From positions 186,001 through 250,000 of the forward strand of contig NZ_BOQP01000034.1 in NCBI RefSeq assembly GCF_018332715.1: DNA of 64,000 nucleotides, given 5' to 3'. The DNA comes from Winogradskya consettensis. Lineage in GTDB: Bacteria; Actinomycetota; Actinomycetes; Mycobacteriales; Micromonosporaceae. Of this stretch, positions 17,051-25,528 are shown one piece after another. The notes beneath the pieces were generated by a model. The model was not told the origin of the DNA. It worked only from the letters and a program-made list of their open reading frames with translations, and made no database searches. How positions within the stretch are numbered: position 1 is the stretch's first letter; every line of letters starts with the position of its first letter. The translations under genes were made by a program, and so were the position numbers.

Positions 17051-17953
17051 ATGGCTGACGCACTCCTCGGCCCGGCGGAGATCCGGGAACTGGCGGGCCG
17101 GCTCGGGGTGGCGCCGACGAAGAAGCTCGGCCAGAACTTCGTGCACGACCCCAACACCGTGCGGCGCATCGTCACCGCGGCCGGGCTCACCCCCGACGAC
17201 GTGGTGCTCGAGGTCGGCCCCGGTCTCGGCTCCCTCACCCTGGGCCTGCTCGGCACCGCTGCCCACGTCCACGCCGTCGAGCTCGACCCGGTCCTGGCCG
17301 CGGCCCTCCCCGAGACGGTCACCGCCCGCGCCGACGTCACGAAACTGACCGTGCACGCGGGCGACGCACTCAAGGTCACCGCGGGCCAGCTCACGCCGCC
17401 GCCGACGATGCTCGTGGCGAACCTCCCGTACAACGTCGCGGTGCCCGTGGTCCTGCACCTGCTGAGCGTGCTCCCTACGCTGCGCGGCGGCCTCGTCATG
17501 GTGCAGAAGGAGGTCGCCGACCGGCTGGTCGCGGGTCCCGGCTCCAAGATCTACGGCGTCCCCTCGGTCAAACTCGCCTGGTACGCCGATTCCCGCGCCG
17601 CCGGCCGCGTACCCCCCGCGGTCTTCTGGCCCGTCCCCAACGTCGACTCCGGCCTGGTCCACTTCTCCCGCCACGCCACCCCGGTCGCCGACGTCTCCCG
17701 CGCCCTGGTCTTCCGCATCATCGACGCCGCCTTCGCCCAGCGCCGCAAAACCCTGCGCGCAGCCCTCGCCGGCTGGGCGGGCGGCGCGGACAACGCAGAG
17801 AAGGTCCTGCTCGCGGCAGGCATCAGCCCCCAGACCCGCGGCGAAGCCCTCACCGTCACCGAATTCGCCGCCATCGCCACAGCCGCCACCGCCCTCGGCC
17901 ACGGCGGTAAGCTCAGCCCGACCGGCAGGCAGCACGAGGAGGTGGACTCATGA
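17051..17953 (+). CDS. rsmA: 16S rRNA (A1518/A1519-N6) dimethyltransferase
   Basis: The 300-aa product matches RsmA/KsgA. It shows KKLGQNFVHDPNTV near residue 26, the AdoMet motif EVGPGLGSLTLG, and the catalytic NLPYNVAVP near 120. It dimethylates two adjacent adenosines in helix 45 of 16S rRNA. ATG 17051 was chosen because longer frames run into the divergent gene's territory and lack homology-like content. The stop overlaps the next start by four bases (ATGA), indicating translational coupling. Confidence 0.95.
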   Translation: MADALLGPAEIRELAGRLGVAPTKKLGQNFVHDPNTVRRIVTAAGLTPDDVVLEVGPGLGSLTLGLLGTAAHVHAVELDPVLAAALPETVTARADVTKLTVHAGDALKVTAGQLTPPPTMLVANLPYNVAVPVVLHLLSVLPTLRGGLVMVQKEVADRLVAGPGSKIYGVPSVKLAWYADSRAAGRVPPAVFWPVPNVDSGLVHFSRHATPVADVSRALVFRIIDAAFAQRRKTLRAALAGWAGGADNAEKVLLAAGISPQTRGEALTVTEFAAIATAATALGHGGKLSPTGRQHEEVDS

Positions 17954-18531
17954 CGGCAGAACCGACAGGCCCCGCCATGTGGAGCCCCGACCCCATCCGC
18001 CAGCGCGCCGCAGATCACTCGATCGAAGACGTTCTCAATCTTCCCGATGACGCCCCCCGCGTCGAACTCCGCGACGGAGTCATGATTGTGGTCCCCTCAC
18101 CGACGATCGGCCACCAGAACATCGGCAACCTGCTCTGGCTTTGGCTTCGTCAGCACGCGCCGGATTCTTTCCTCGCTGTTACCGCAGTTGGTGTGGCGAT
18201 GGGATTCAGGGACAGCCTCGAGCCGGACGTGTTGCTTCTCCACCGGCCTGTTCCTGACAGCAACCACTACGTCCTTCCCTCACAGGTCGCCGTTGCCGTA
18301 GAGATTGTGTCGCCAGGTACAAAACGGCGTGACCGGCTCGAGAAGCCTGCGGAATATGCGGCGGTCGGCATCCCCCACTTCTGGCGTATCGAGCAGGGTC
18401 CGCTTCGGATTTTCGCGTATGACCTGGTGGATGGGCAGTATCAGTTGGCAGGCGAAGGCAACTCGGAGAGCGACCTGGAGCTGACGGCGCCGTTTGAGAT
18501 CAAGCTGCCGATCCGGGAAATTACTCCGTGA
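17950..18531 (+). CDS. Uma2/DUF820 family putative endonuclease
   Basis: The 193-aa product has the Uma2 (DUF820) pattern of a PD-(D/E)XK nuclease-like fold. SIEDVLNLPDDAPRVELRDGVMIVVPSPT is its N-terminal part; later come LEPDVLLL, VAVEIVSPGTKRRDRLEKPAEY and IPHFWRIE. The Asp, Glu and Lys in EPDV, VEIVSPGTKRRD would form the metal site. Physiological roles of the family are unclear; many copies occur in actinobacteria and cyanobacteria. It is coupled at both ends (ATGA with rsmA, GTGA with ispE), an unusual insertion between two housekeeping genes. Confidence 0.88.
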   Translation: MTAEPTGPAMWSPDPIRQRAADHSIEDVLNLPDDAPRVELRDGVMIVVPSPTIGHQNIGNLLWLWLRQHAPDSFLAVTAVGVAMGFRDSLEPDVLLLHRPVPDSNHYVLPSQVAVAVEIVSPGTKRRDRLEKPAEYAAVGIPHFWRIEQGPLRIFAYDLVDGQYQLAGEGNSESDLELTAPFEIKLPIREITP

Positions 18532-19475
18532 CGGAGGCTTGGGGGCCGGACGACGACAAGCCGCGCCGGTTCGCCGGACCGGTGAAGGTCCGGGTGCCTG
18601 CGAAGATCAATCTGCATCTGGGCGTGGGGCCGGTGCGGCCGGACGGGTTCCACGAGCTCAACACCGTCTATCACGCGATCAGCCTGTTCGATGAGCTGAC
18701 GGCGCGGCCCGGGGACACTCTCACGCTGACCATGGAGGGTGAGGGCACCGGGGAGCTGGAGCTGGACGACAGCAACCTGATCATCCGGGCGGCCCGGGCG
18801 CTGGCGCAGAAGGCGCGGGTGCCCGCTCATGCCCGCCTGCACCTGCGGAAGACGATTCCGCTGGCCGGAGGGCTGGCCGGGGGCAGTGCGGACGCCGCGG
18901 CGACGCTGCTGGCCTGTGATCTGCTCTGGGGCACCGGGTACGGCAAGGATGAGCTGGCGGAGATCGGTGCCGAGCTGGGCTCCGACATTCCGTTCCTGTT
19001 GCAGGGTGGCACGGCGCTGGGCACCGGGCACGGGGAGGCGGTCAGTCCGATTCTTGCCCGGCCGACCACGTGGCACTGGGTGGTGGCGATCGCCGAGGGC
19101 GGGTTGTCGACGCCGGAGGTCTATCGCGAGCTGGACCGGTTGCGGGGGAGTACCTGGTCGCCGGAGCCGTTGGAGAGCCCGGGGCAGTTGATGGCAGCGC
19201 TACGCCAGCGGAGGCCCGAGGTGTTGGGCGCGGCGCTGGCCAATGACCTGCAGCCTGCGGCGTTGTCGTTGCGGCCGGCGTTGGCGGAGGTGCTCAAGGC
19301 GGGGTACGACGCGGGTGCGCTGGCCGGGATCGTCTCCGGGTCGGGGCCTACCTGCGTCTTCCTGACCAGCGACGCCGCGCATGCCGATAAGGTGGCCGTG
19401 GGCCTGCGGGACTCGGGCGTGTGCCGGGACGCCGTTGCCGCTCGTGGTCCGATGCCGGGCGCCCGGGCGGTCTGA
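18528..19475 (+). CDS. ispE: 4-diphosphocytidyl-2-C-methyl-D-erythritol kinase
   Basis: The 315-aa GHMP kinase carries VRVPAKINLHLGVGPVRPDGFHEL near residue 20, the ATP loop PLAGGLAGGSADAAATL near 110, and the C-terminal IVSGSGPTCVFL. It phosphorylates CDP-methylerythritol in the non-mevalonate isoprenoid pathway. The GTG start overlaps the stop of the DUF820 gene (GTGA). Confidence 0.95.
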   Translation: MTEAWGPDDDKPRRFAGPVKVRVPAKINLHLGVGPVRPDGFHELNTVYHAISLFDELTARPGDTLTLTMEGEGTGELELDDSNLIIRAARALAQKARVPAHARLHLRKTIPLAGGLAGGSADAAATLLACDLLWGTGYGKDELAEIGAELGSDIPFLLQGGTALGTGHGEAVSPILARPTTWHWVVAIAEGGLSTPEVYRELDRLRGSTWSPEPLESPGQLMAALRQRRPEVLGAALANDLQPAALSLRPALAEVLKAGYDAGALAGIVSGSGPTCVFLTSDAAHADKVAVGLRDSGVCRDAVAARGPMPGARAV

Positions 19476-19507
19476 CCCGGCGGGGCCCGGCTAGGCTGGA
19501 CCTCATC

Positions 19508-21325
19508 GTGGCCAATATCGTCAATCTGGACCGGGTCAGCAAGGGATACGGCGCAGCCGGTCAATTGCTCACCGACGTTTCTCTCGGGCTCGACGACGAC
19601 GCCAGGGTCGGCATTGTCGGCCTCAACGGCGCCGGGAAGTCGACGCTCCTGCGCATGCTTGCCAAGATCGAGGAGCCCGACTCCGGTCGGGTCACTCTCC
19701 GTCGTGACCTGCGGGTCGCCACCCTTCCGCAGACGTTCACGCTGGCGGCCGAGGCCACCGTGCGTGATGTCGTGCTGGGCACCGCCTGGCTCGCCGAGGG
19801 GATGGGCGCCGAGCACGAGTGGGCCGGCGACGCGGGGGTGCGCGAGATCCTGGACGGCCTCGGCATGGGGCACCTGGGGCTCGAGACGCCGGTGGGGCCG
19901 ATGTCCGGTGGTGAGCGCCGCCGGGTCGCCCTCGCCGCGCTGCTCGTGCGCGAGTCCGACCTGCTGATCCTCGACGAGCCCACCAACCATCTCGACGTGG
20001 CCGGCGTGGACTGGCTGGCCCGTTATCTGCTCGGCCGGCGTGGCTCGCTGGTGGTCGTCACGCACGACCGCTGGTTCCTCGACGCCGTCTGCACCGCGAC
20101 CTGGGAGGTCGTGGACGAGCAGGTCCACACGTACGAGGGCGGCTACGCGGCCTGGACCCTCGCGCGGGCCGAGCGTCAGCGGGTCGCCGCGACCATGGAG
20201 GCCCGCCGGCAGAACCTGCTCCGCAAGGAGATCGCCTGGCTGCGGCGCGGGCCGCCGGCGCGGACGTCCAAACCGCAGTTCCGGATCGACGCGGCCAACG
20301 CGCTGATCGCGGATGTGCCGCCGGTGCGTGACACGGTCAGCCTGCAGCGGCTCGCCACCACCCGGCTCGGCAAGCAGGTCTTCGACCTCGAGGATGTCAC
20401 CCTGCGCGCGGGGGAGAAGCCGATCCTCGGCAACCTCACCTGGCAGGTCGGCCCCGGTGACCGGATCGCGATTCTGGGCGCCAACGGTGCCGGCAAGACC
20501 ACGCTGCTGCGACTGCTCGCCGGCATCACCAAGCCGGACGGCGGCCGGCTGGTCACCGGTTCGACGGTGAAGGCGGCGTTCCTGTCGCAGGAGCTGCGGG
20601 AGCTGCCCGGGCACATGCGACTGCTGGAGGCGGTCGAGGACGTGGCCCGGCGGGTCCGGCTCGGCGACCGCGAGCTCTCGGCGGGGCAGCTCGCCGAGGT
20701 GTTCGGCTTCACGGACAAGCGCATCTGGACGCCGGTCAGCGACCTTTCCGGTGGTGAGCGCCGGCGGCTGCAGATGCTGCGCCTGCTCGCCGCCGAGCCC
20801 AACGTGCTGCTGCTCGACGAACCCACCAACGACCTGGACACCGACACCCTCGCGTCGCTGGAGGATCTGCTCGACTCGTGGCCGGGCACGATGATCGTCG
20901 CCAGCCACGACCGTTACCTGGTCGAGCGGGTGACCGACACGGCCTTCGGGATGTTCGGCGACGGCCGGCTGGTGCACCTGCCCGGCGGCATCGACGAATA
21001 CCTGGAACGCGGGGCCAAGATCTCCGGAGCGCGGCGGGTGGCGTCCCTGTCGGCCGAGGCCGGGAGCGCGTCGGCGGCGGGCAGATCGGGCCCGGCGATG
21101 TCGTCGACCGATCTGCGGCAGGCGAAGAAGGACCTGACGCGGATGGAACGGCAGCTCAGCAAGCTTGACGACAAGATCGTCAAGATCAACGAGAGCCTGG
21201 CCGTCAACGGCAGCAACTACGACAAGCTCGTCGAGCTGGACTCGCAGCTCAAGGCGGCGCAGACGGAGCGGGCCCAGGTCGAGGAGGCCTGGCTGGAGCT
21301 GGCGGAGCAGGTCCCGGACGTCTGA
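19508..21325 (+). CDS. ABC-F family ATPase
   Basis: The 605-aa soluble protein has two ABC domains and no membrane segment. Walker A motifs are GLNGAGKST and GANGAGKTT, signatures MSGGERRR and LSGGERRR, and Walker B motifs LLILDEPTNHLD and VLLLDEPTNDLD. A linker (YEGGYAAW...ARAERQRV) and a C-terminal Lys/Glu-rich coiled coil (about residues 530-600) match Uup-like ABC-F proteins, which act on the ribosome or in DNA repair. GTG 19508 is used because the ABC domain begins three residues later. It follows ispE by 32 bp and is probably cotranscribed. Confidence 0.92.
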   Translation: MANIVNLDRVSKGYGAAGQLLTDVSLGLDDDARVGIVGLNGAGKSTLLRMLAKIEEPDSGRVTLRRDLRVATLPQTFTLAAEATVRDVVLGTAWLAEGMGAEHEWAGDAGVREILDGLGMGHLGLETPVGPMSGGERRRVALAALLVRESDLLILDEPTNHLDVAGVDWLARYLLGRRGSLVVVTHDRWFLDAVCTATWEVVDEQVHTYEGGYAAWTLARAERQRVAATMEARRQNLLRKEIAWLRRGPPARTSKPQFRIDAANALIADVPPVRDTVSLQRLATTRLGKQVFDLEDVTLRAGEKPILGNLTWQVGPGDRIAILGANGAGKTTLLRLLAGITKPDGGRLVTGSTVKAAFLSQELRELPGHMRLLEAVEDVARRVRLGDRELSAGQLAEVFGFTDKRIWTPVSDLSGGERRRLQMLRLLAAEPNVLLLDEPTNDLDTDTLASLEDLLDSWPGTMIVASHDRYLVERVTDTAFGMFGDGRLVHLPGGIDEYLERGAKISGARRVASLSAEAGSASAAGRSGPAMSSTDLRQAKKDLTRMERQLSKLDDKIVKINESLAVNGSNYDKLVELDSQLKAAQTERAQVEEAWLELAEQVPDV

Positions 21326-21400
21326 TCCGGGGGTGCTCCTGCGGGCTCTCCCGCGATGCGCGAGAATCTTCGTGACACAAATCGAGCTTGGAGACGAACC

Positions 21401-21862
21401 ATGGCGCACACCCCGGTCAATCACCCGCTGCGGCCGATCTACCGCGCCCTGGGCGCGCTGGCCGGGTTGTATCTGGTCGTGTTCGGGATCGTGGGCGTCA
21501 TCGTCACCGCCGGTGACGGCCTCTTCGGCACGTCGGGTGACCGGGTGCTCGGCCAGGGCACCAACCTGTTCTGGGCGATCGTCTCAGTGCTCGTCGGCGC
21601 GATCGTGTTGATCGCCACCGTCATCGGGCGCAACTCCGACGTCGAGGTCGACAAGTACTTCGGCTGGGGCCTGCTCGTGGTCGGCAGCTACTCGCTCGCC
21701 GCCAGCCGCACGGACGCCAACTTCCTCGACTGGAGCATCGCGACCGTCATCGTGACCTACCTGATCGGCACGATCCTGATCACGGTGAGCCTCTACAGCA
21801 AGGTCGTGTCGCCTTCGCAGACCGGCGCTCCGCGTCAGGTGCGCGAGTCGCAGCACGCCTGA
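21401..21862 (+). CDS. DUF4383 four-helix membrane protein (first copy)
   Basis: The 153-aa product starts MAHTPVNHPLRPIYRALGALAGLYLVVFG, typical of DUF4383. Four hydrophobic helices are evident, with SRTDANFLDWS between the third and fourth. The function of the family is unknown. The stop overlaps the start of a paralogue by one base (TGATG). Confidence 0.88.
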   Translation: MAHTPVNHPLRPIYRALGALAGLYLVVFGIVGVIVTAGDGLFGTSGDRVLGQGTNLFWAIVSVLVGAIVLIATVIGRNSDVEVDKYFGWGLLVVGSYSLAASRTDANFLDWSIATVIVTYLIGTILITVSLYSKVVSPSQTGAPRQVRESQHA

Positions 21863-22290
21863 TGGCCCACTACCCGCTCGATCATCACCTGCGCCAGCCC
21901 TACCGCCTGCTCGCCGCGGCCTCGGGCCTCTACATGACCGTGGCCGGCCTGCTCGGTGTCGCCGCCTCCTGGGGCGAGTCGTTCTTCGGTCACGGCTCCG
22001 ACTGGGCGCTGGGGCTGCGCTTCAATCCCGCGGGCGCCTGGCTGTCGACGCTGGCTGGCCTCGCGGTGCTGGCCGCGGCAGCGCTCGGCGGCAACGTGCA
22101 TCACCGGGTCAGCATGGTCCTCGGCTGGGCCCTCATGGCGGTGGCGATGGTGGTGCTGGCCGCCATCCAGACCGACGCGAATTTCCTGAACGTCTCGATG
22201 GTGAACGTCATCGTCCTGGCGCTGCTCGGCCTGTTCGTGCTCACCGCCGGCCTCTACGGCCAGGTGCGCACCGCAGGCAACCGGGGCTGA
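21862..22290 (+). CDS. DUF4383 four-helix membrane protein (second copy)
   Basis: The 142-aa product is a paralogue of the preceding one. The start MAHYPLDHHLRQPYRLLAAASGLYM parallels it, and QTDANFLNVSMVNVIV parallels the first copy's signature. Four hydrophobic helices are present. The tandem arrangement with overlapping stop and start suggests an old duplication and possible hetero-oligomers. Beyond its stop lies degraded, apparently non-functional DNA. Confidence 0.88.
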   Translation: MAHYPLDHHLRQPYRLLAAASGLYMTVAGLLGVAASWGESFFGHGSDWALGLRFNPAGAWLSTLAGLAVLAAAALGGNVHHRVSMVLGWALMAVAMVVLAAIQTDANFLNVSMVNVIVLALLGLFVLTAGLYGQVRTAGNRG

Positions 22291-22351
22291 CCACCGCCCC
22301 GCTCACTGTCATGTAGCTCCGCCACGCCCCGTGACTTCGTCCGGGGCGTGA

Positions 22352-22657
22352 TTGCTGTCGGGAACCCGCGAATCCCCCAGCGACGAGACCCGCCTCGCCC
22401 ACACCGTCGGCCTGCGCGCGGCGGGCAGCTACGACAACGTCGTCCTGCTCGGCGGCCCCGCCCTTGAGAACACGCTGAACACATTCGCGTTCGACGCCAC
22501 CACCCAGAAATACCTCGGACCGTCGCGACCCTGCCCGTCCAGGCCGCCGACCTGACCCTCCACGCCGGAACCATCGTCGTCTCCGCGACCGACGGCGGCG
22601 GTAGCATCGCCTCGTTCGGCGCCCCGCCCCGCCCCGATCTCCATAATCCACATTCAC
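22352..22657 (+). pseudogene. Frameshifted remnant of a beta-propeller-like protein
   Basis: One frame reads YDNVVLLGGPALENTLNTFAF, then DATTQKYLG, up to about 22520. The text then continues sensibly only in another frame (TVATLPVQAADLTLHAG, IVVSATDGG, SIASFG) to about 22650. A frameshift between 22518 and 22527 joins the two. An in-frame TGA immediately precedes the first part, and no ribosome site is visible. The content resembles repeats of secreted kelch or propeller proteins. It is best read as a decayed internal fragment. Confidence 0.45.
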
Positions 22658-22870
22658 GGCACCACCGACCCGACCATCCGTACGCCGGAGGCCCCGGCAA
22701 ACGCACCACCCGCCTCCCCGCACCCGCCTGCTCGCCACCTGGCGTCGGACAGCCCACTGCCCACCCCCCGACACCGGGACACCGCAACACCGCAACACCG
22801 CGACATCGGGCACGGTCTCGACGGTCTCAGCGGCCTGCCCCCGGCCGAGCGGTCCAACTCATCACAGGGA

Positions 22871-22896
22871 AGGCCCGGCCACCAATGGCCGGGCCT
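22871..22896. terminator. Strong isolated hairpin in degraded region
   Basis: AGGCCCGGCCA (22871-22881) and TGGCCGGGCCT (22886-22896) are perfectly complementary around a CCAA tetraloop. No T-run follows. It may be a terminator or the relic of a mobile element end. Flanking DNA on the right (from about 22911) encodes a short orphan peptide (VERFFYLDAPPRPSAPL, then SFAQLMKHFGVGSS) of unknown origin. Confidence 0.5.
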
Positions 22897-23040
22897 AACC
22901 CCAACCCGCCGTCGAACGCTTCTTCTACCTCGACGCCCCTCCCCGGCCCTCGGCGCCGCTCTCGTTCGCCCAACTGATGAAGCACTTCGGAGTCGGCAGT
23001 TCCACGCTGACCGACGGGTTGCGGGCATCGCGCCCCCTGG

Positions 23041-23710
23041 TTGGACCAAGCGGCCCACGCCAAGGACGACATCCGCGAGCGCGCCGTGGAGCTTCGTGCC
23101 CAGGGGTGGGCGGTCAACTACCTCTCCATGAGGTTGGGTGCTGCGAAGTCGATGGCCTACGCCTGGGGCAGCGAACGGGCCCGGCAGGAGCAGGATCACG
23201 CCGCGGTAATGGCAGCCGGGCGGTGGGAGGGCAAGAACGCCGAACGCGACCGGTTGCGCGCTGAAGTTCACGGTGCCGCCTCGATCACTGTCGGTGATCT
23301 GTCGGAGCGAGGCCTTCAGCTGGTGGGTGCGCTATCTACTGGCGGGAGGGCTCCAAGTCGAAGCCGTGGCGCCGACTCGATCGGCTGACAATCATCACAG
23401 TGACCCGGGGTTCCTGAGACTGTTTCTGCGGTTCCTCGCCGTATGCGGGCGGGAGCGGGACGCCATGCGCTATCGCATGCACATCCGTGAGACGGCTGAC
23501 GCGGAGCGGCCGCCGGGCTGGTGGGCCCGCGAGCTTGACCTGCCGCGCGATCTGTTTCAGCGACCGACGATCAAGCGTCATGTGCCGGCCACCAAACGGC
23601 TGAACACTGGCGCCCGCTATCACGGGTGCCTTGTCATCGTGGTGCCACGATCGCGAGATCTGTACTGGAGGGTGGAGGGCTTGAGGGCGGCGTTGACGCG
23701 GCTGGGATAG
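23041..23710 (+). pseudogene. Helix-turn-helix protein gene broken by two frameshifts
   Basis: Three frames must be joined. The first, from TTG 23041, reads AKDDIRERAVELRAQGWAV, then NYLSMRLGAAKSMAYAWG (a DNA-binding HTH), up to about 23335. The second runs from about 23337 and reads YWREGSKSKPWRRLDRLTII. The third runs from about 23399 and reads SDPGFLRLFLRFLAVCGR, later RPTIKRHVPATKRLNTG and YHGCLVIVVPRSRDLYWRVEG. The joined protein (about 220 aa) looks like a family of HTH proteins seen in actinobacteria. The lesions are near 23335 and 23397. It lies 60 bp upstream of tRNA-Gln on the same strand. Confidence 0.7.
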
Positions 23711-23771
23711 TGAGTTGAGATAGTGGTTCGTGCCGGTTCTGCGCCAAGCGATAGTGTGGCCATCGGACCGA

Positions 23772-23843
23772 TCGGCTGTGGTGTAATTGGCAACACGGTG
23801 GACTTTGACTCCTCTATTTCAGGTTCGAACCCTGGCAGCCGAG
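23772..23843 (+). tRNA. tRNA-Gln (anticodon TTG)
   Basis: The acceptor stem TCGGCTG (23772-23778) pairs with CAGCCGA (23836-23842), with G as discriminator. The D arm is TGGTGTAATTGGCAACA, the anticodon loop CTTTGAC gives TTG (reads CAA), and the T arm is TCAGG-TTCGAAC-CCTGG. The anticodon stem has one T-T mismatch. The 3' CCA is not encoded, as often in actinobacteria. ATTTTT follows and may help terminate. Its position before glmU is conserved in related genomes. Confidence 0.9.
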
Positions 23844-23938
23844 CAATTTTTGTGATATAGGCCCACCCCTTGCGGGGGCCCAGCGGTTGAAGTGGCACCG
23901 CGCTCTAGCACGCAACACTGCGAACAATGGAGTCCCGC

Positions 23939-25390
23939 GTGAGCCCTGCCCCGAGTCGTACCGTCGTCGTTCTTGCCGCCGGTGAGGGCAAGCGGATGCG
24001 GTCCGCGATCCCGAAGATGCTGCATCCGTTGCTGGGGCGGACGTTGCTCGGGCATGTGCTGCATGCGGCTGAGGCTGTTCAGGCTGTGCGGACGGTTGTG
24101 GTCGTGGGGCACAAGGCTGACCAGGTTCGCGCGCATCTCGCGGAGATCTCTCCCGGGGCGATGCCGGTGTTGCAGGCCGAGCAGAACGGCACTGGGCATG
24201 CCGTGCGGATCGCTCTGGATGCGATTCCGGAGGCGGTCGGCACCGTGGTGGTGCTGAATGCGGACGTTCCGTTGTTGCGGCCGGAGACCGTTGAGGCGTT
24301 GGTGGCCGCGCATGAGTCCGGGAGCCGGGGCGCGACGGTGCTGGCTGCTGAGGTTCCTGATCCGACGGGGTTGGGGCGGATCGTGCGGGATGCCGCCGGG
24401 AACCTCGAGCGGATCGTGGAGCAGCGGGATGCCTCGGCGGAGGTGCGGGCGATCCGGGAGATCAATGCCGGGATCTACGTGTTCGACGCGGCGCTGCTGC
24501 GGGGGGCGCTCGGGAAGCTGACGACCGACAACGATCAGGGTGAGGAGTACCTCACGGACGTGTTCGCGTTGCTGGCGACGGATGGGCACGCGGTGGGCGT
24601 ACACGTGGCGGGGGATGCCCGGGAGACTCTCGGCTGCAACGATCGGGCTGAGCTCGCGCATCTGCGGGGGTTGTTGCGTGAGCGGGTCAATACGGCCTGG
24701 ATGCGGTCCGGGGTTTCGATCCTGGATCCGGCGACCACGTGGATCGATGTGACGGTGACGCTGGAGCCGGATTGTGTCATTGATCAGAATTCGCAGCTCC
24801 AGGGCGTGACGACGGTGGCTGCGGGTGCCGTGGTGGGTCCGGATACCACGCTGGTGGACACGGTGGTGGCTGAGGGCGCGACGGTGCTACGGGTGCATTC
24901 GATCGGGGCGGAGATCGGGCCGGACGCGTCGGTGGGTCCCTACTCGTACCTGCGGCCGGGGACCCGGCTGGGCCGTAAGTCGAAGGTCGGCGGGTTCGTG
25001 GAGACGAAGAACGCCGAGCTGGGTGCCGGGGCGAAGGTGCCGCATCTCTCGTATGTGGGTGATGCGACGATCGGGCCGAAGTCGAACATCGGTGCGGGGA
25101 CGATTTTCGCGAACTACGACGGGGTGCGGAAGAGTCACACGACTGTCGGTGAGGCTGCGTTCGTCGGTAGTGACTCCGTGTTGATCGCGCCGGTGGAGAT
25201 CGGGCCGGGGGCGTACGTCGCGGCCGGTAGCGCGGTGAGCAAGGACGTGCCGGCGGGGAATCTCGGGGTGGTCCGGGCGCCGCAGCGCAACATCGAGGGC
25301 TGGGTGGCGCGTAAGCGTTCGGGGACGGTGTCCGCCGAGGCTGCTGAGCGTGCCGAGGCCGATGCTGCCGGTCTACCTGAAGCTGAGTGA
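23939..25390 (+). CDS. glmU: Bifunctional UDP-GlcNAc pyrophosphorylase / GlcN-1-P acetyltransferase
   Basis: The product is about 483 aa. The N-terminal uridylyltransferase has VVVLAAGEGKRMRSAIPKM, QAEQNGTGHAV and LNADVPLL. The C-terminal left-handed beta-helix has hexapeptide repeats (GPYSYLRPGTRLG, VGGFVETKNAELG, SNIGAGTIFANYDG). It makes UDP-GlcNAc for peptidoglycan. GTG 23939 follows GGAG (23930-23933) at good spacing; ATG 23927, four codons upstream, is the alternative. The last 20 residues are an Ala/Glu-rich tail. It is followed by prs, as in many actinobacteria. Confidence 0.94.
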   Translation: MSPAPSRTVVVLAAGEGKRMRSAIPKMLHPLLGRTLLGHVLHAAEAVQAVRTVVVVGHKADQVRAHLAEISPGAMPVLQAEQNGTGHAVRIALDAIPEAVGTVVVLNADVPLLRPETVEALVAAHESGSRGATVLAAEVPDPTGLGRIVRDAAGNLERIVEQRDASAEVRAIREINAGIYVFDAALLRGALGKLTTDNDQGEEYLTDVFALLATDGHAVGVHVAGDARETLGCNDRAELAHLRGLLRERVNTAWMRSGVSILDPATTWIDVTVTLEPDCVIDQNSQLQGVTTVAAGAVVGPDTTLVDTVVAEGATVLRVHSIGAEIGPDASVGPYSYLRPGTRLGRKSKVGGFVETKNAELGAGAKVPHLSYVGDATIGPKSNIGAGTIFANYDGVRKSHTTVGEAAFVGSDSVLIAPVEIGPGAYVAAGSAVSKDVPAGNLGVVRAPQRNIEGWVARKRSGTVSAEAAERAEADAAGLPEAE

Positions 25391-25528
25391 ACTGAGGTCA
25401 ACCCGTGCGCGAGGGCGCAAGCTGGGGTGAGGCATCCCACGACGGGGATCCGACACGTGGCCTGCGGTGGGCCGCGGGTAATACTTCAGGTGACACACCC
25501 CCTCGATCACACGGGAGCGGACGAGCCC

